Part shown: piece by piece, positions 25,694 through 38,605 of the stretch
Numbering within the stretch: the first letter of the stretch is position 1
Layout of the letters: each line of letters starts with the position of its first letter
NCBI GenBank assembly: GCA_027257055.1
Contig: JAPVLO010000401.1
Location: 744,001-808,000, forward strand
Reading direction: 5' to 3'
DNA length: 64,000 nucleotides
DNA from: Cephalopachus bancanus
Taxonomy: Eukaryota; Chordata; Mammalia; Primates; Tarsiidae
Notes under the pieces: generated by a model
Told to the model about the DNA's origin: nothing
Databases searched by the model: none
What the model saw: only the letters and a program-made list of their open reading frames with translations
Program-made: the position numbers and the translations under genes

Positions 25694-26567
25694 ATGAAGA
25701 GCCCCCAGAATGAAGGGTCTCAAACTACAAACGTAGATATCAAGACAATAATGGAGAGATTAAAAAGAATTGAGGAGACCCAAGAAGAAACTAAGAAGGA
25801 GCTGATATCTGAGATAACAGTAATAAAGATTACTGTGAATGAAATAAATAACAAACTGATAAGCATGGAAAGCAGAATTACCCAAGCAGAAGAAAGAATC
25901 TCAGAGCTTGAGGACCAAAATATAGAAATAGTCCAAACTCTTAAAAACACAGAAAATAAGCTAAAAAGACAGAACAAAACCTTCAAGAGATAAGCGATTA
26001 CCTCAAGAGGCCTACCCCAAGAGTAACTGGACTTCCTGAGGCAGAAAGAGAGACAGAGACCACACTGGAACAAACTTTCCATGAGATCATTCAAGAAAAC
26101 TTCCCTTATCTAATCAGTGATGCAAGAATTCAAACAAAGAGATTCAGAGAACCCCTGCAAGACAACAAATGAGAAGACCAACTCCTAGACACATAATAAT
26201 TTGCCTAAACAAAGTAGGCATAAAAGGAAAAATCTTAAAGGCAGCAAGAGAAAAAGGCCAGATCACCTATCATGGAAGACCAATCAGAATAGCAGCAGAT
26301 TTATCTACAGAAACCCTGCAGGCTAGGAGAGCTTGGAGCCCTATCTTCAAAGTCCTAAAAGATAAACAATTTCAACCAAGAATAACCTATCCGGCCAAGT
26401 TAAGCTTCATCAGTGAGGGAGAATTAAAATCTTTCCCAGATATTCAATCCCTAAGAACTTATGCTGCCACCAAACCATCTCTACATGAAACACTTAAGAA
26501 AGTACTAAACACAGAAGAAAAGGAAAAAAGAACAACATTCTTCACAAGAGTACAGGGAAAAGAATAA
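25694..26567 (+). pseudogene. L1 ORF1 (RNA-binding chaperone), frameshifted
   Basis: ORF1p coats L1 RNA as a trimer and acts as a nucleic-acid chaperone. The first 99 codons (25694-25993) are a lysine/glutamate-rich heptad region (residues about 18-95), the coiled coil. Translation then meets TAA at 25991 because the frame slips by one base near 25988. The next frame carries the linker and RRM-like part (about 25999-26165) up to a second one-base slip near 26166. The third frame (26169-26567) carries the rest of the RRM and the C-terminal domain (RRPTPRHIII, then PAKLSFISEGELKSF). The total is about 291 codons, shorter than human ORF1p (338). Two separate frameshifts make it non-functional. 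Confidence 0.93.
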
Positions 26568-26662
26568 AATATACATGAACCAACCCCAAAACCCAAAAAA
26601 AGACAACAACAACAACAACAACAGAAAACCAAGTGGGAGAACAACAACTCTATAAGAACTCT

Positions 26663-29600
26663 ATGATAGGGACAAACTCTCACATTTCAATAATTAGGCT
26701 GAATGTGAATGGACTAAATGAACCACTGAAAAGACATAGAATGGCAAAATGGATAAAATATCACCAGGCAACAATATACTGCCTTCAAGAGACCCATCTC
26801 ACTAGAAAGGACATACACAGACTCAAAGTAAGAGGATGGGAAATAAATTTTCATGTTAATGGAACACAAAAGAAAGGAGGAGTTGTGATCCTAATTTCAG
26901 ACAAAATACCATTTAAGCTATCAAAAATTAAAAAAGATACAGAGGGCCACTACATAATGATAAAAGGTTCACTCCATCAACAAGAAATATCTATCCTAAA
27001 CATATATGCACCTAACATAGGTGCACCAACTTTTATCAAGCAACTCCTAGGAAAACTAAAGAAAGATATTACTCTAACACCATCATAACTGGGGACTTTA
27101 ATACCCCACTCACAACCCTAGACAGATCATCGGGACAAAAAATCAGCAAGGAGATCCGGAACCTCAATGAGACTCTGGACCAAATGGACTTAATTGATGC
27201 CTACAGAACACTTCAGCCAAAGACCGCAGAATACACCTTCTACTCATCACCGCATAGAACATATTCTAAGATCGACCACATAATTGGACATAAATCAAGC
27301 ATAAGCAAGTTTAAAAAGACTGAAATTCTACCATGCACCTTCTCAGACCACAGTGGAGTAAAAATAAACATTGACAACAACAAGGTCTCCCCCAAACCCA
27401 CAAAGACATGGACACTAAACAGGATGATGCTAAACAACTCCTGGGTCAATGATGAAATCAAAACAGAGATCAAAAGATACCTGGAAACAAATGAAAATGA
27501 AGAAGCATCTTACCAAAATCTCTGGGATGCCTTGAAAGCTGTAGTAAGAGGGGAATCTATATCCCTACAAACACACATGAAGAAAATGGAAGGAACACAA
27601 ATTAACAGCCTAACAAGCCACCTAAGGAAGCTGGAAAAGCAAGACCACAAAAACCCTAATTTCAGCAGAAGAATCCAGATCACCAAAATAAAAGCCCAAA
27701 TCCAGGACATAGAAGACAAAAAATCAATGAACCAAAAAGCTGGTTCTTCGAAAGGATAAATAAGATCAATGGTCCCCTAGCAAGACTGACCAAGAAAAAA
27801 CGAGAAAAACAAAAAACAAAAAACAAATAAGCACAATCAGAAACACAAAAGATGAAGTCACATCTGACCCTGAAGAAATACAAAAGATCATTAGAGACTA
27901 CTATGTACATTGTATGGAAACAAACTTGAAAGCCTTAAGGAAATGGAGGACTTTCTGACATCACACAACCTACCTAGGTTGGAACAAGAAGAAATTGAGA
28001 CCCTAAATAGACCAATAACAATCAAGGAAGTTGACTACGTAATAAGAAAACTACCTACAAAAAAAAAAAAAAAAAAAAAAGCCCTGGTCCAGATGGCTTT
28101 CCAGCAGAATTCTACAAGACATTTAAGGAGGAGCTGATACCAATCCTACTGAAGGTATTCCAGGCAATCGAAAAAGATAGAACTCTCCCCAAATCATTTT
28201 ACGAAGCCAACATCACATTGATACCCAAGTCAGGTAAAGATCCACCAAAGAAAGAGAACTACAGGCCAATATCTTTGATGAACATGGATGCTAAAATTCT
28301 CAACAAGATCCTAGCTAACCGGATTCAGCAACCCATCTCAAAAATCATCCATCATGACCAAGTAGGCTTCATTCCTGGGATCCAAGGCTGGTTCAACATT
28401 CGTAAAACCATAAATGTAATTAAATACATCAGCAGATGTCAAAACAAAAACCACATGATTATATCATTAGATGCAGAAAAAGCTTTTGATAAAATCCAGC
28501 ACCCCTTCTTGATAAAAACCCTTGAACATCTAGGCATACGGGGAACATACCTCAAAATAGTAAAAGCCAATTACAAGAAACCCACAGCCACCATACTCCT
28601 AAATGGACAAAAATTGGAACCATTTCCCCTGAAAACTGGAACAAGACAAGGATGCCCACTCTCACCCCTCCTGTTCAACATAGTATTGGAAGTCCTGGCT
28701 TGAGCAATGAGAGAAGAGAAGGCAATCAGGGGTATCCAAATAGGAAAAGAGGAAGTCAAATTATCTCTCTTTGCAGATGATATGATTGTGTACCTTGAAA
28801 ACCCAAGAGAATCTGTCAAAAACCTCCGTACACTGACAAAGGCCTTTGGCAAAGTCTCAGGATACAAAATAAATGTACAAAAGACAATCGCATTTCTCTA
28901 CACCAATAATTAACAAACAGAAACCCAAATAAAAAACACAACTCCATTCACAATAGCCACAAGAAAAAAAGAAATACCTTGGCATCTTCCTAACCAGAGA
29001 CCTGAAAAACCTTTACAATGAAACCTCAAAACACTGCTCAAAGAAATCAAAGATGACACAAACAAGTGGAAAAATATCCCATGCTCATGGATTGGAAGAA
29101 TCAACATTGTGAAGATGTCCCTCTTACCTAAGGCAATCTACAAATTTCATGCAATACCCATCAAATTACCAGCAACATTCTTCTCAGACCTAGAAAAAAA
29201 ACAACACAGGATTTCATATGGAAACACAAACTTCCAAGAATAGCCAGAACAATCCTCAGCAAAAAAAACAAAACAAAACACACACACACAAAAAACAAAG
29301 CTGGTGGTATCACATTACCAGACTTCAAACTTTACTATAAAGCTACAATCATCAAAACAGCTTGGTATTGGTATAGGAACAGGCATATAGATCAATGGAA
29401 TAGAATTGAGATTCCAGAAGCAAAGCCTCAATTTCTCAACCAACTCATCTTCGACAAAGCCTCCACCACCCACCACTGGGGAGAGGAGAACCTATTCAGT
29501 AAATGGTGCTGGGAAAACTGGCTGACCACATGCAGAAGATTGAAACAGGACCCCTATCTATCCCCATGCACAAAGGTTAATTCCAAATGGATCAGAGACC

Positions 29601-30516
29601 TAAATGTAAAACCTCAAACCATAAGAACCTTAGAAAATGAAGGAAAAACCCTCATGGAAATCGGAACTGGCATCCAATTCCTGAACAAAACCCAAAACCC
29701 ACAGTTAATAAGAGAGAATATAGACAAGTGGGACCTTATTAAACTGACAAGCTTCTGCAAAGCCAAAGAAACCATCAAGAGAGCAGGGAGACAGCCTACA
29801 GACTGGGAAAAAGTATTTGCCAACACCAGGTCTGACAAAGGCTTAACATCCTGGATCTACAAGGAACTCAAGTGTGCTGAAAAGAAAAAAACAAACAACC
29901 CCATTATAAAATGGGCAAAAGATATGAACAGACACTTCACAAAGGAAGACATTCGAGCAGCCAACAGACACATGAAGAAATGTTCAACCTCACTAATCAT
30001 CAGGGAAATGCAAATCAAAACCACACTGAGATACCACCTAATTCCAGTCAGAATGACAATTATCAACAACTCAAAAAATAACAGCTGCTGGAGAGGGTGT
30101 GGTGAAAAGGGAACCCTTCCACACTGTTGGTGGGAGTGTAAACTAGTGCAACCTCTGTGGAAAGCAGTGTGGCGATTCCTAAAAGCTCTAAATATCTACC
30201 TCCCATATGACCCCACAATCCCCCTACTGGGAATATACCCTGAAGAACACAAATCACTCTATAAAAAAGATACCTGCACACGTATGTTTATCACAGCGTT
30301 GTTCACAATAGCAAGAACCTGGAAGCAACCATGCTGCCCATCAAAAGAGGACTGGATTAAAAAATGTGGTACATATACACGATGGAATACTATGCAGCCA
30401 TAAATAAGAACAAAATCATGAATTTCGCAGCAACCTGGATGGAACTAGAGTCTATAATACTGAGTGACCTCTCACAGAAACAAAGGTCCGAGTATCACAT
30501 GTTCTCACTCATATAA
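26663..30516 (+). pseudogene. L1 ORF2 (endonuclease/reverse transcriptase), multiply broken
   Basis: ORF2p nicks target DNA and reverse-transcribes L1 RNA at the nick. All domain landmarks are present. The APE-type endonuclease has NVNGLN near 26700, QETHL near 26790, IYAPN near 27004, GDFNTPL near 27092, SKIDHI near 27270 and SDHSG near 27344. The Z region reads [12 protein letters not shown] near 28650. The reverse transcriptase active site FADDMIVYL lies near 28770. The C-terminal zinc knuckle (CWRGC...HCWWEC) is near 30085-30140. Breaks: a frameshift near 27085; one near 27735; a 22-base A run at 28059 where lysine codons belong; an in-frame TGA at 28701 (a CGA-to-TGA change); at least one shift between 28913 and 29540; and one near 30360. 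The start at 26663 is chosen because the conserved MIGTNSHI begins there. Length is about 1,285 codons, as expected for the family. Confidence 0.93.
28059..28080 (+). repeat. 22-base A tract inside ORF2
   Basis: An uninterrupted A run at the point where ORF2 normally encodes a TKK-SPGPDG linker. It shifts the frame and looks like slippage growth of a short lysine-codon A run. Confidence 0.95.
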
Positions 30517-30730
30517 TGGACCTTGAACATCCAATGTAATACTATAAGAAAATGACTGACGGTACTGGGAAACTATGGGGTGGGGAGGGAGATGGGATTA
30601 ACAGTAGCAAATATCTGTCTGGGGACGGGGAGACACCTCTTATCAACAGGGTGCCTGAATGAAATGTAATTATATACCTATCCCTTAACTGTACCCCACA
30701 ACATCATAATATAAAATATTGATAAAAAAA

Positions 30731-30741
30731 ATCTCCATCTC
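30731..30741. repeat. Right TSD of the full-length L1
   Basis: ATCTCCATCTC, identical to 24322-24332. Confidence 0.93.
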
Positions 30742-30868
30742 TTCATTTACATTGCTCATTTGTTCTTGCATATTGTCTGGTTTTATCTATTAGAGCCCTT
30801 AATATATTAATAATACTGGTTTTAAATTTCCTGTCTGACATTTTTAACAGTCCTGCCTTGTCTGGTGT
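30742..30868 (-). mobile_element. Old L1 5'-region island between two L1 insertions
   Basis: About 127 bp (TTCATTTACATTGCTCATTTG; TTAAATTTCCTGTCTGACATT) that continues the 23463-24332 sequence and is continued at 35526. Confidence 0.65.
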
Positions 30869-33800
30869 TTAAAAAAATTTTAGCTTTTAATTTTAGATTC
30901 GGGGTACACATGTGTATTTGTTACATGGGCATACTGTGTAGTGGCGGGGATGGGGTCTCAGGTGGCCCGTTCCCTAGATAGTGAAGATTGTATTCCATAG
31001 GTAGTTTCTGAACCCTATCCCCCTCTACTCTCCCTCTTTATTTGTGTCCCTAGTGTCTATTATTTTCATCTTTGTAACCGTTTAGCTCCCACATATGAGT
31101 GAGAATATGTGGTGTTTGGTTTTCTGTTTCTGGGTTAGTTTTCTTAGGATGATGATCTCCAGCTCCATCCATATTGCTGCAAAGGACATGATTTCACCCT
31201 TTTTATTGTGTAGTATTACATGGTGTATAGGTACTACATTTTCATTATCCATTGATTAGTTGATGGGCATTTAGGTTGATTCTACATCTTTGCAATTGTT
31301 TTATTTGTGTTGCAAAGAACATACAGGTTCAGCTTTTTTTTTTTTTTTTTTTTTATTCAACAACCTCTGTTCCTTAGGGTAGATACCTAATAGTGGGGTT
31401 TTGGGATCAAATTGTAGATCGATTTTTGTTAAGTAATCTTCATAATATGTTCAGTAGTGGTTGTACTCATTTACATTCCCACCAACAATGTATAAATATT
31501 TCCCTTTTCCACATTCACACTGGCATCTATGATCTTTTGATTTTTTAAAATAATGGCCATTCTGACAGGTGTGAGGTGGTATCTCACTGTGGTTTTAATT
31601 TGCATTTCCCTGATGATGAGTAATGCTGAACTTTTTTTTAGTTGTTGACCATTTGTTTATCTTCTTTTGAGAGATGTCTGTTCACATCACTTGCCCATTT
31701 TTTAATGGGGTTTTTGCTTTTTTCTGACGATTTGTTTGAGTTATTTGCTGATTATTCATATTAGTCCTTTGTCAGATGCACAGTTTTCAAGTGTCTTCTC
31801 CAATTCTGTATGTTGACTATTTGCTCTGTTGATTATTTTTTTGCTGTGCAGAAGCTTTTTAGTTTAATTAAGCTCCATTTAGTTGTTTTTGTTTACATTG
31901 CATTTGTTTTTGGGGTTTTAGCCATAAATTATTTGTCTAGGCCGATGTCCATAAGAGTTTTTCTAGGTTTTCTTCTAGGATTTTTATGGCTTCGGGTCTG
32001 ACATTTAAGTCTTTAATCCATTTTAAGTCAATTTTTATATATGGGTCAAGTTTTATGTAGGGATCAAGTTTCATTTTCCTACATATAGCTATCCAATTTT
32101 TCCAGCATCATTTAATGAATAGGGAGTCCTTTCCCTGTATGTTTTTGTCTGCTTTGTCCAAGATCAGTTGGTTGTATGTATTGGGTTTATTTCTGAATTA
32201 TCTATTCTGTTCCCTCGGTCCATGTGTACTCTCTTGTACCAGTTTCATGCTGCTTTGGTAACTACAGCCTTGTAGTATAATTTGAAGTCAGGTAATGTGA
32301 TGCCTCCAGCTTTGTTCTTTTTGCTTAGGATTGTTTTAACTGTTATAGCTCTTTCTTGGTTCCATATGAATTTTAGGATTGTTTTTTGAAATTCTGTGAA
32401 AAATGACATTGATGGTTTGCTAGAGATTGCATTGAATCTGTAGATTACTTTGGGTAACACGGTCATTTTAATAATGTTGATTCTTCCAATCCATGAGCAT
32501 GGGACTCTTCTCCGTTTGTTTGTGTCCTCTGCAATTTGTTTCATCATAGTTTTGTAGTTCACCTTATAGAGTACTTTCACCACCCTGGCTAAATAAATCC
32601 TAGGTATTGTAGCTTTTTGTCTGCTGATGTAAATGGAATTGAGTTCTTGATTTGTTTCTCAGCTTGATGCTGTTGGTGTATAGCAGGGCTATTGATTTAT
32701 GTGTGCTGATTTTGTATCCTGAAATTTTACCAAATTCATTTATCAAGTCCAGGAGTCTTTTGTAGGAGTCTTTAGGGTTCTCTAAAGATAGTTTGATAGT
32801 TTGATATCTTCTTTTCCAATTCAGGCACCCTTTATTTCTTTGTCTTGCCTGATTGCTTTGGCTAAGAATTCCAGTACTGTGTTGAACAGCAGTAGTGAAA
32901 GTGAGCATCCTTGCTTTGTTCCAGATCTGAGGGGAATGTGTTCAACTTTTCTCCATTCAGGATGGCATTGGCTGTGGATTTGTCAACTACAGCTTTTATT
33001 ACTTTGAGAAATGTTCCCTCTATGCCTATTTTGCTGAGGGTTTTTATCATGAAGGGATGCAGGATTTTATCAAATGCTTTTTCTGCATCTGTTTAAGTAA
33101 TCATATGGTTTTAGTTTTTATTTCTGTTTACGTCATGGATCATGCTTTTTGACTTGCATATATTAAACCACCCTTGTATACCTGGGATAAGATCCACTTG
33201 GTTGTGGTATATGATTTTTTGTATGTGCTGTTGAATTAAGTTGGTTAATATTTTTGTTGAGGATTTTTACATCAATGTTTATAAAGGGATAATAGCCGGT
33301 AGTTTTCTTTTTGCTGTTGTTGTATCTTTTCCTGAATTTGGTATCAGGGTAATATTGGCCTTGTAGAATGAGCTAGGGAGGATTTCCTCCTCTTCAACTT
33401 TGTGGAATAGCTTCAGTAAAATTAGTACCAGTTCTTATTTGAAGGTCTGAGAGAATTTAGCTGTGAATCAATCAGGTCCTGGACTTTTTTTGTTGGGAGA
33501 CTTTTAATTACTGTTTCAGTCAAATTACTCATTATTGGTCTGTTCAGTGTTTGTATTTCTTCCTGATTCAAGGTTGGGTGGTTGTATGTTTCCAGTAATT
33601 TATCTATTTCCTCCAGATTGTCTTGTTTGTTTGCATAAAGATGTTCATAATAGTCTTGGATGATCTTTTGAATTTCCATCGTATCAGTTGGTTTTTTTTT
33701 TGAGTTGGAGTCTCACTCTGTTGCCCAGACTGGAGTGCAGTGGCTGCTCCCAGCCACCACAGCCTCGACCTGCTGGGCTCTGGCGATCCTTCCGCCTCCG

Positions 33801-35525
33801 CCTTCCGAGTAGCCAGAATTACAGGTGCGTGCTACCACGCCTGGCTAATTTTTTGATTTATTGTAGAGATGAGGTCTCGCCTACCCAGGCAGGTCTCGAA
33901 CTCGCGGGCTCAGGCAATCCACTCACCTCAGCCTCTCAAAGTCACGGAATTACAGGCTGAGCCACCGAGCCCGGCTCATTGTATCAGTTGTAATATCTCC
34001 TTTTTCATTTCAGATTGAGCTAATTTGCTTCTCTCTTCATTTCTTAATTAAAGTAGCTAGTATTCTTCAATTTTGTTTATCTTTTCAAAGAACCAACTTA
34101 TTATATCATTGATCCTTTGTATTGTTTTTTTAATTTCAGTTTTATTTAGTTCTGCGCTGATCTTCATTATGTCTTTTCTTCTGCTAGCTTTGGGTTTGGT
34201 TTGTTCATGTTTTTCTAGTTCCTTAGGTGTGATGCTAGGTCGCTAATATGTGATCTTTCAGTCTTATTAATACAGGCCTTAAGTGCTATCAGTTTTCCTC
34301 TGAGCACATCTTTGGTTGTGTCCTAGAGGTTTTGGTAACTTGTTTCATGGTTGTCATTCATTTCAGGAAATTTTAAATTTCCATCTTGATTTCATTGTTG
34401 ACCCAAGGATCATTCAGGAGAAAATTGTTTAACTTCCATGTCTTTGGTTTTGTAAGTTCTTCTTGGACCTAATTTCTAGTTTTTTTCCACTGTGGTCTGT
34501 GACAGTGCTTTTTATTTTTTTGAATTAATTGAGAATTGACTTGTGGCATATCATATGGTCTATCTTGGAGAATGTTCCATGTGCTGATGAAAAATTGTAT
34601 ATTGTGTAGTTTTGGGATAGAATGTTCTGTAGATGTCTATTAGTTCAATGTCCTCTAGAGTCCTGTTTAACTCCAATGTTTCTTTGTTATTTTCTGCCTT
34701 GATGATCTGCATTGCTGTCAGTGATGTATTGAAGTCTCCCCCTGTTATTGTATTGCTATCTATCTCTTTTTGTAGGTCTATTAGAATTTGTTTTACAAAG
34801 TTGGGGGAAAGGTGATGAAGCCTGCAAGCGTGTACTCTTAGTTGCCCCAGTGGGGATTAGGAGGTCCCAGGTCACTGGAATAAGTAATGCTGTTGTGCAG
34901 AGAAGGCCTAGAAGAATTTCCAAGGGGAGTGACAGGTTGCTATGGCACATACCCCACCCAGCTCCCTCCTTGGCCTCAGGCAATCTTGATCTGAATGTCA
35001 AGGTGCAGCTGGCCTCAAGGCCTCAGGTGTCCTCAGGTAATCCATCCAGCCAGAAACTGTCTATAGCTGTGGAGTTTGCCCTTGGGGTCTGTTCCCTCCC
35101 AAGCAGGCTGGAGAGCAGCCACTCTACCCTGCAAGGGTAGAGTTACTGGGAAATGGTGGCTGGTACTCTCTAGGCTATTTTTCTGCAGCTGTGAGAAAGG
35201 GGTTTACCCATGAGGGGCTGGAGTCCCATGAGGTCCAGGAATCCCTGCCAATTTACAGCAGGAGCACAGAAACCTTAACGCCTAATCACTGACCCTCCCA
35301 CTGCCTCTGGAGGCTGTGGTGGACTGTGCTATGCAGGAGTGAGTCCTGCCAGTTCTAGCCCAGGTTGGTGGATTTTTTTCCTTCTTTGCTCTGTGTGGTT
35401 ATTATCTCTCCTTTGGAGACTTATGGAGTATGCTGCTGGGTCCACTCCTCTCTGGGTTCTGAGGTTCATTCTGTAGGAGAAATTCAATCTAGCTGCTGCA
35501 TATCGGCCATTTTAATCCCTCCCAA
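30869..35525 (-). mobile_element. L1 LINE, antisense, with 5' UTR but internally deleted
   Basis: The left end is the antisense 3' UTR (TTTTAGATTCGGGGTACACATG at 30891). Antisense ORF2 follows continuously to about 34800, including minus-strand open segments at 32245-32583 and 33422-33679. At about 34803 the sequence jumps to GC-rich 5' UTR, which ends in GGCCATTTTAATCCC (35507), the complement of an L1 start with a YY1-like ATGGCC core. ORF1 and the first ~120 codons of ORF2 are missing, so this copy has both ends but an internal deletion of roughly 1.5-2 kb. An Alu sits inside it. Confidence 0.85.
33691..33976 (-). mobile_element. Alu SINE, full-length dimer inside L1
   Basis: Antisense dimer, young-type diagnostic positions. 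TSD CATCGTATCAGTTG (33677-33690) against CATTGTATCAGTTG (33977-33990), one mismatch. Confidence 0.96.
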
Positions 35526-36355
35526 GTCTGATTCTGATGCCTTCTCTGTCTCTTCAAATTGTATTTTTTTTCCTTTTAGTATGCCTTGTAATTTCTTTTT
35601 AACATCTGGACATGATGTACTGGCTAAAAAGAACTGTGGTAAATAGGCCTTTAGTAATGTGGTGGTAAGGTATGGGGGCAAGGGAAGTGTTCTATAGTTC
35701 TATGATTAGATCTTGGTCTTTCAGTAAACCTATTCTTCTAAACTGTGAACTTTACAAGAATTTCTCAGATTTTTTGTCCCTACTTAGAAGAGACAGGATG
35801 GCTAAAGAGGACTGGAGATGGGTATTTTCATTCTCTTGTGAGGAAAGCTAGAGTTTGCTGGAGTTGGGTATTTTTCTTCCCCCGGTTCAGTTAGGATCTG
35901 ATAAAACCCTATCAGGTTGGGCCGTGGTTAACTAGTTTCTTCTGAGGTCAGACTTTTGTAAGAAGAAGAGACTGCCTTGGTGTGTTTCAAAATGATTTAT
36001 TTTCCCTTCCCTGCTAGAATCACAAGAAGCTCTTTCTCTGGCATTTACTATGAGAATCTAGTTGAGTTCCCTGAGGTAAAACAAAAGCATGACCCCTCTC
36101 ATTCCTGGGTCTCCCAGAAGTTTTTGCCTCTCAGATTTGCTGCACTTAGCATTCAGCAGTTCATCATTTATAGTTCAGCTTTTCCTACCCCAGCATTTGT
36201 TTCCAAGGTGGTTTCTGCTCACATATGTTACAACTGTCTGTATCTCTCCATCTGTCTTTCCAACTTTAAGGATGGCAATTTGCCCTGTGAACTCTCTTAC
36301 AGATTTAAGAGACTTGTTGATTGTTTAGTTTGCTCAGCTTTGTACTCATTAGGAT
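35526..36355 (-). mobile_element. Old L1 5'-region sequence, antisense
   Basis: AGTATGCCTTGTAATTTC (35579), ACATCTGGACATGATGTACTGG (35603) and GGCCTTTAGTAATGTGGTGGTAAGG (35647) are the L1M 5'-region phrases expected next after 30868. The open frame at 35977-36357 is incidental. Confidence 0.65.
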
Positions 36356-36360
36356 AGAGT

Positions 36361-36668
36361 GAGGGATCCCAAATCCAGGGCAGTGGACTGGTACCAGTCT
36401 GTGGCCTGTTGAAGACCAGGCCCCACAGCAGGAGGTGAGCAGCAGTTGAGCTGAGCTCTGTCTCCTGTCAGATCAGCAGTGGCATTAGATTCTCATAAGG
36501 GCATGAACCATATTGTGAGCCCATGGGAGGGATTTAGGCTTCCTGCTCCCTTCCCTTCCTTAGCTCCTTAGGAGAACCTAATGCCTGCTGACCCCTGCCC
36601 CCCATATCTGTGGAAAAATTGTCTCCCACAAAACCTGTCTCTGATGCCAAAATGGTTGGGACCATTGG
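36361..36668 (-). mobile_element. MER1-type hAT DNA transposon (non-autonomous)
   Basis: GTGGACTGGTACCAGTCTGTGG, CCACAGCAGGAGGTGAGCAG, GCATTAGATTCTCATAAGG and GTGGAAAAATTGTCTCCC follow the MER1A/B order. The decayed terminal repeats pair GAGGGATCCCAAATCC with AATGGTTGGGACCATTG. Moved in the past by a hAT (Charlie) transposase in trans. Confidence 0.8.
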
Positions 36669-36729
36669 GATCAATTACTGACTTCCAAGCTCCTTATATG
36701 CAGAACCATGACTTGCTTCTAATAAACAG

Positions 36730-37148
36730 AAAACAAAGTAATAGGATGTCATTTCTCTGATAAGGGTACAAAATACTATTGCTTTCATCTTGCTACATCT
36801 TCTCTCTTTGTTGACCTTCTTTTTTGCACTCTTACCCTCTTGCTTGCTCTAGGAACCAAGATTTGTGAGATGCTCTATAGAGGAGCCCATGTGGCAAGAA
36901 GTTGAAGGAGACCTCTGGCCAACAACTTGTGAGGATCTGAAACCTTGGATCAATAGTCTAGAATGAACTGAATCCTTCTGACAGTTAATCAAGTTAGCTA
37001 GGTAGGGAGTACCCAGTCATGTCTTAAGATAACTGCAGTCTTGTGAGAGACCCCAGTGTTAGAGGACTTGGCTGAGCCATGCCTGTCAGGAGTTCTGACC
37101 CACAGAAACTGTGAGATAATAAAAGTTGCTATTTTTGTCCACTAAGGT
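36730..37148 (+). mobile_element. MaLR (MLT1-type) solo LTR
   Basis: Recognised by AGAGGAGCCCATGTGGCAAG (36879), TGTGAGAGACCCCAGTGTTAG and the end ACCCACAGAAACTGTGAGATAATAAAAGTTG (37098) with its AATAAA-type signal. Confidence 0.7.
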
Positions 37149-37415
37149 TCAGAGACATTTGTCAAGCAACAATAAACAACTAGTGCACAACTGTAAGGAA
37201 TACATCTTAATACAGTTTCTCCAGAGGTCAAACCTCGTTAAGAAGTGTTGAGTGCTCCCATTTATTTCAAAATGATTTTTGTGACCTAGCATGCACAGGA
37301 ACACATGTAGACACCTATACATACATTTATAGAGCTTCATAAAACAGCACTTAGTCTCCCTATATAAAAAACTCTGATATTTTCTATTCTATTATTTTTT
37401 AAAAATAGTGGTAGG

Positions 37416-38005
<590 letters not shown>

Positions 38006-38167
38006 TTTATAGATAATTTTTATTTTAATGAATTTTTTAAATATGTTCACTTACTATTACATCAGAATTGGTAATTCTATCCATTCCATAATATTGAGAA
38101 CAATAATTAAGAACAATTATTATAGTACCTTTTGCAGTCTATTATCTATTTTCTTTTCTTTTCTTTT

Positions 38168-38448
38168 TTTTTTTTGAGTTGGAGTCTCACTCTGTTCCCC
38201 AGGCTGGAGTGCAGGTAGCACGCTCACGACCACTGCAGCCTTGACCTGCTGGGGTCAGGAGATTCTTCCGTCTCAGCCTTCCAAGTAGCTGAGACTATAG
38301 GTACATGCCACCACACCCAGCTAAATTTTTGATTTATTGTAGAGACAAGGTCTTGCCAAGTTGCCCAGGCTGGTCCCAAACCCCTGGGCTCAGGCAAGGC
38401 TTTTGCCTCGGTTTCCCAAAGTACTGGGATTATAGGCACACCCAGCCT
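38168..38448 (-). mobile_element. Alu SINE, older diverged copy
   Basis: Antisense dimer with GAGTTGGAGTCTCACTCTG but many differences from the younger set, and a head lacking the GCTGAGCCACCG motif. Confidence 0.9.
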
Positions 38449-38469
38449 ATTATTCTCTTTTCTACTCCT

Positions 38470-38605
38470 ATACCATTCATACTAAATTATGAACTCCTTG
38501 AGACTAAGTATTTTTCCTAATTATTCTTTGTCTCTTTAATACATAGCGTAATTATTGACATAGACTAGGCATTCAATAACTGTTGAATGAATAAATAAAT
38601 TACAA
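38470..38605 (+). repeat. L2 LINE 3'-end fragment
   Basis: AAATTATGAACTCCTTGAGACTAAG ... GACTAGGCATTCAATAACTGTTGAATGAATAAATAA is the L2 3' terminus. Confidence 0.75.

Larger units (their letters stand above)
24333..30730 (+). mobile_element. Full-length L1 LINE (about 6.4 kb), inactive
   Basis: A structurally complete L1: 5' UTR (24333-25693), ORF1 (25694-26567), a ~95-bp spacer, ORF2 (about 26663-30516), a short 3' UTR and an A-rich end GATAAAAAAA. Exact 11-bp TSDs (ATCTCCATCTC) flank it, and it interrupts an older antisense L1. ORF1 and ORF2 both have frameshifts and ORF2 has an in-frame stop, so this copy cannot move by itself. Damage is modest: long stretches stay open (287 codons at 29540-30403), which suggests a lineage-specific, moderately recent insertion. 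Its 3' UTR lacks the duplicated purine-rich unit seen in 20803-21375 and 63482-64000, so it is probably a different subfamily. Confidence 0.97.

Noticed and set aside
24333..30730. A potentially active L1
   Set aside because: ORF1 has two frameshifts and ORF2 has several plus an in-frame stop.
33688..33960. Open frames of 70-105 codons in many Alus (also 17634-17948, 55553-55864, 60668-60958)
   Set aside because: Standard chance frames through Alu; the repeated Ser-Pro-Arg-Leu-Glu-Cys type peptides are repeat translation.
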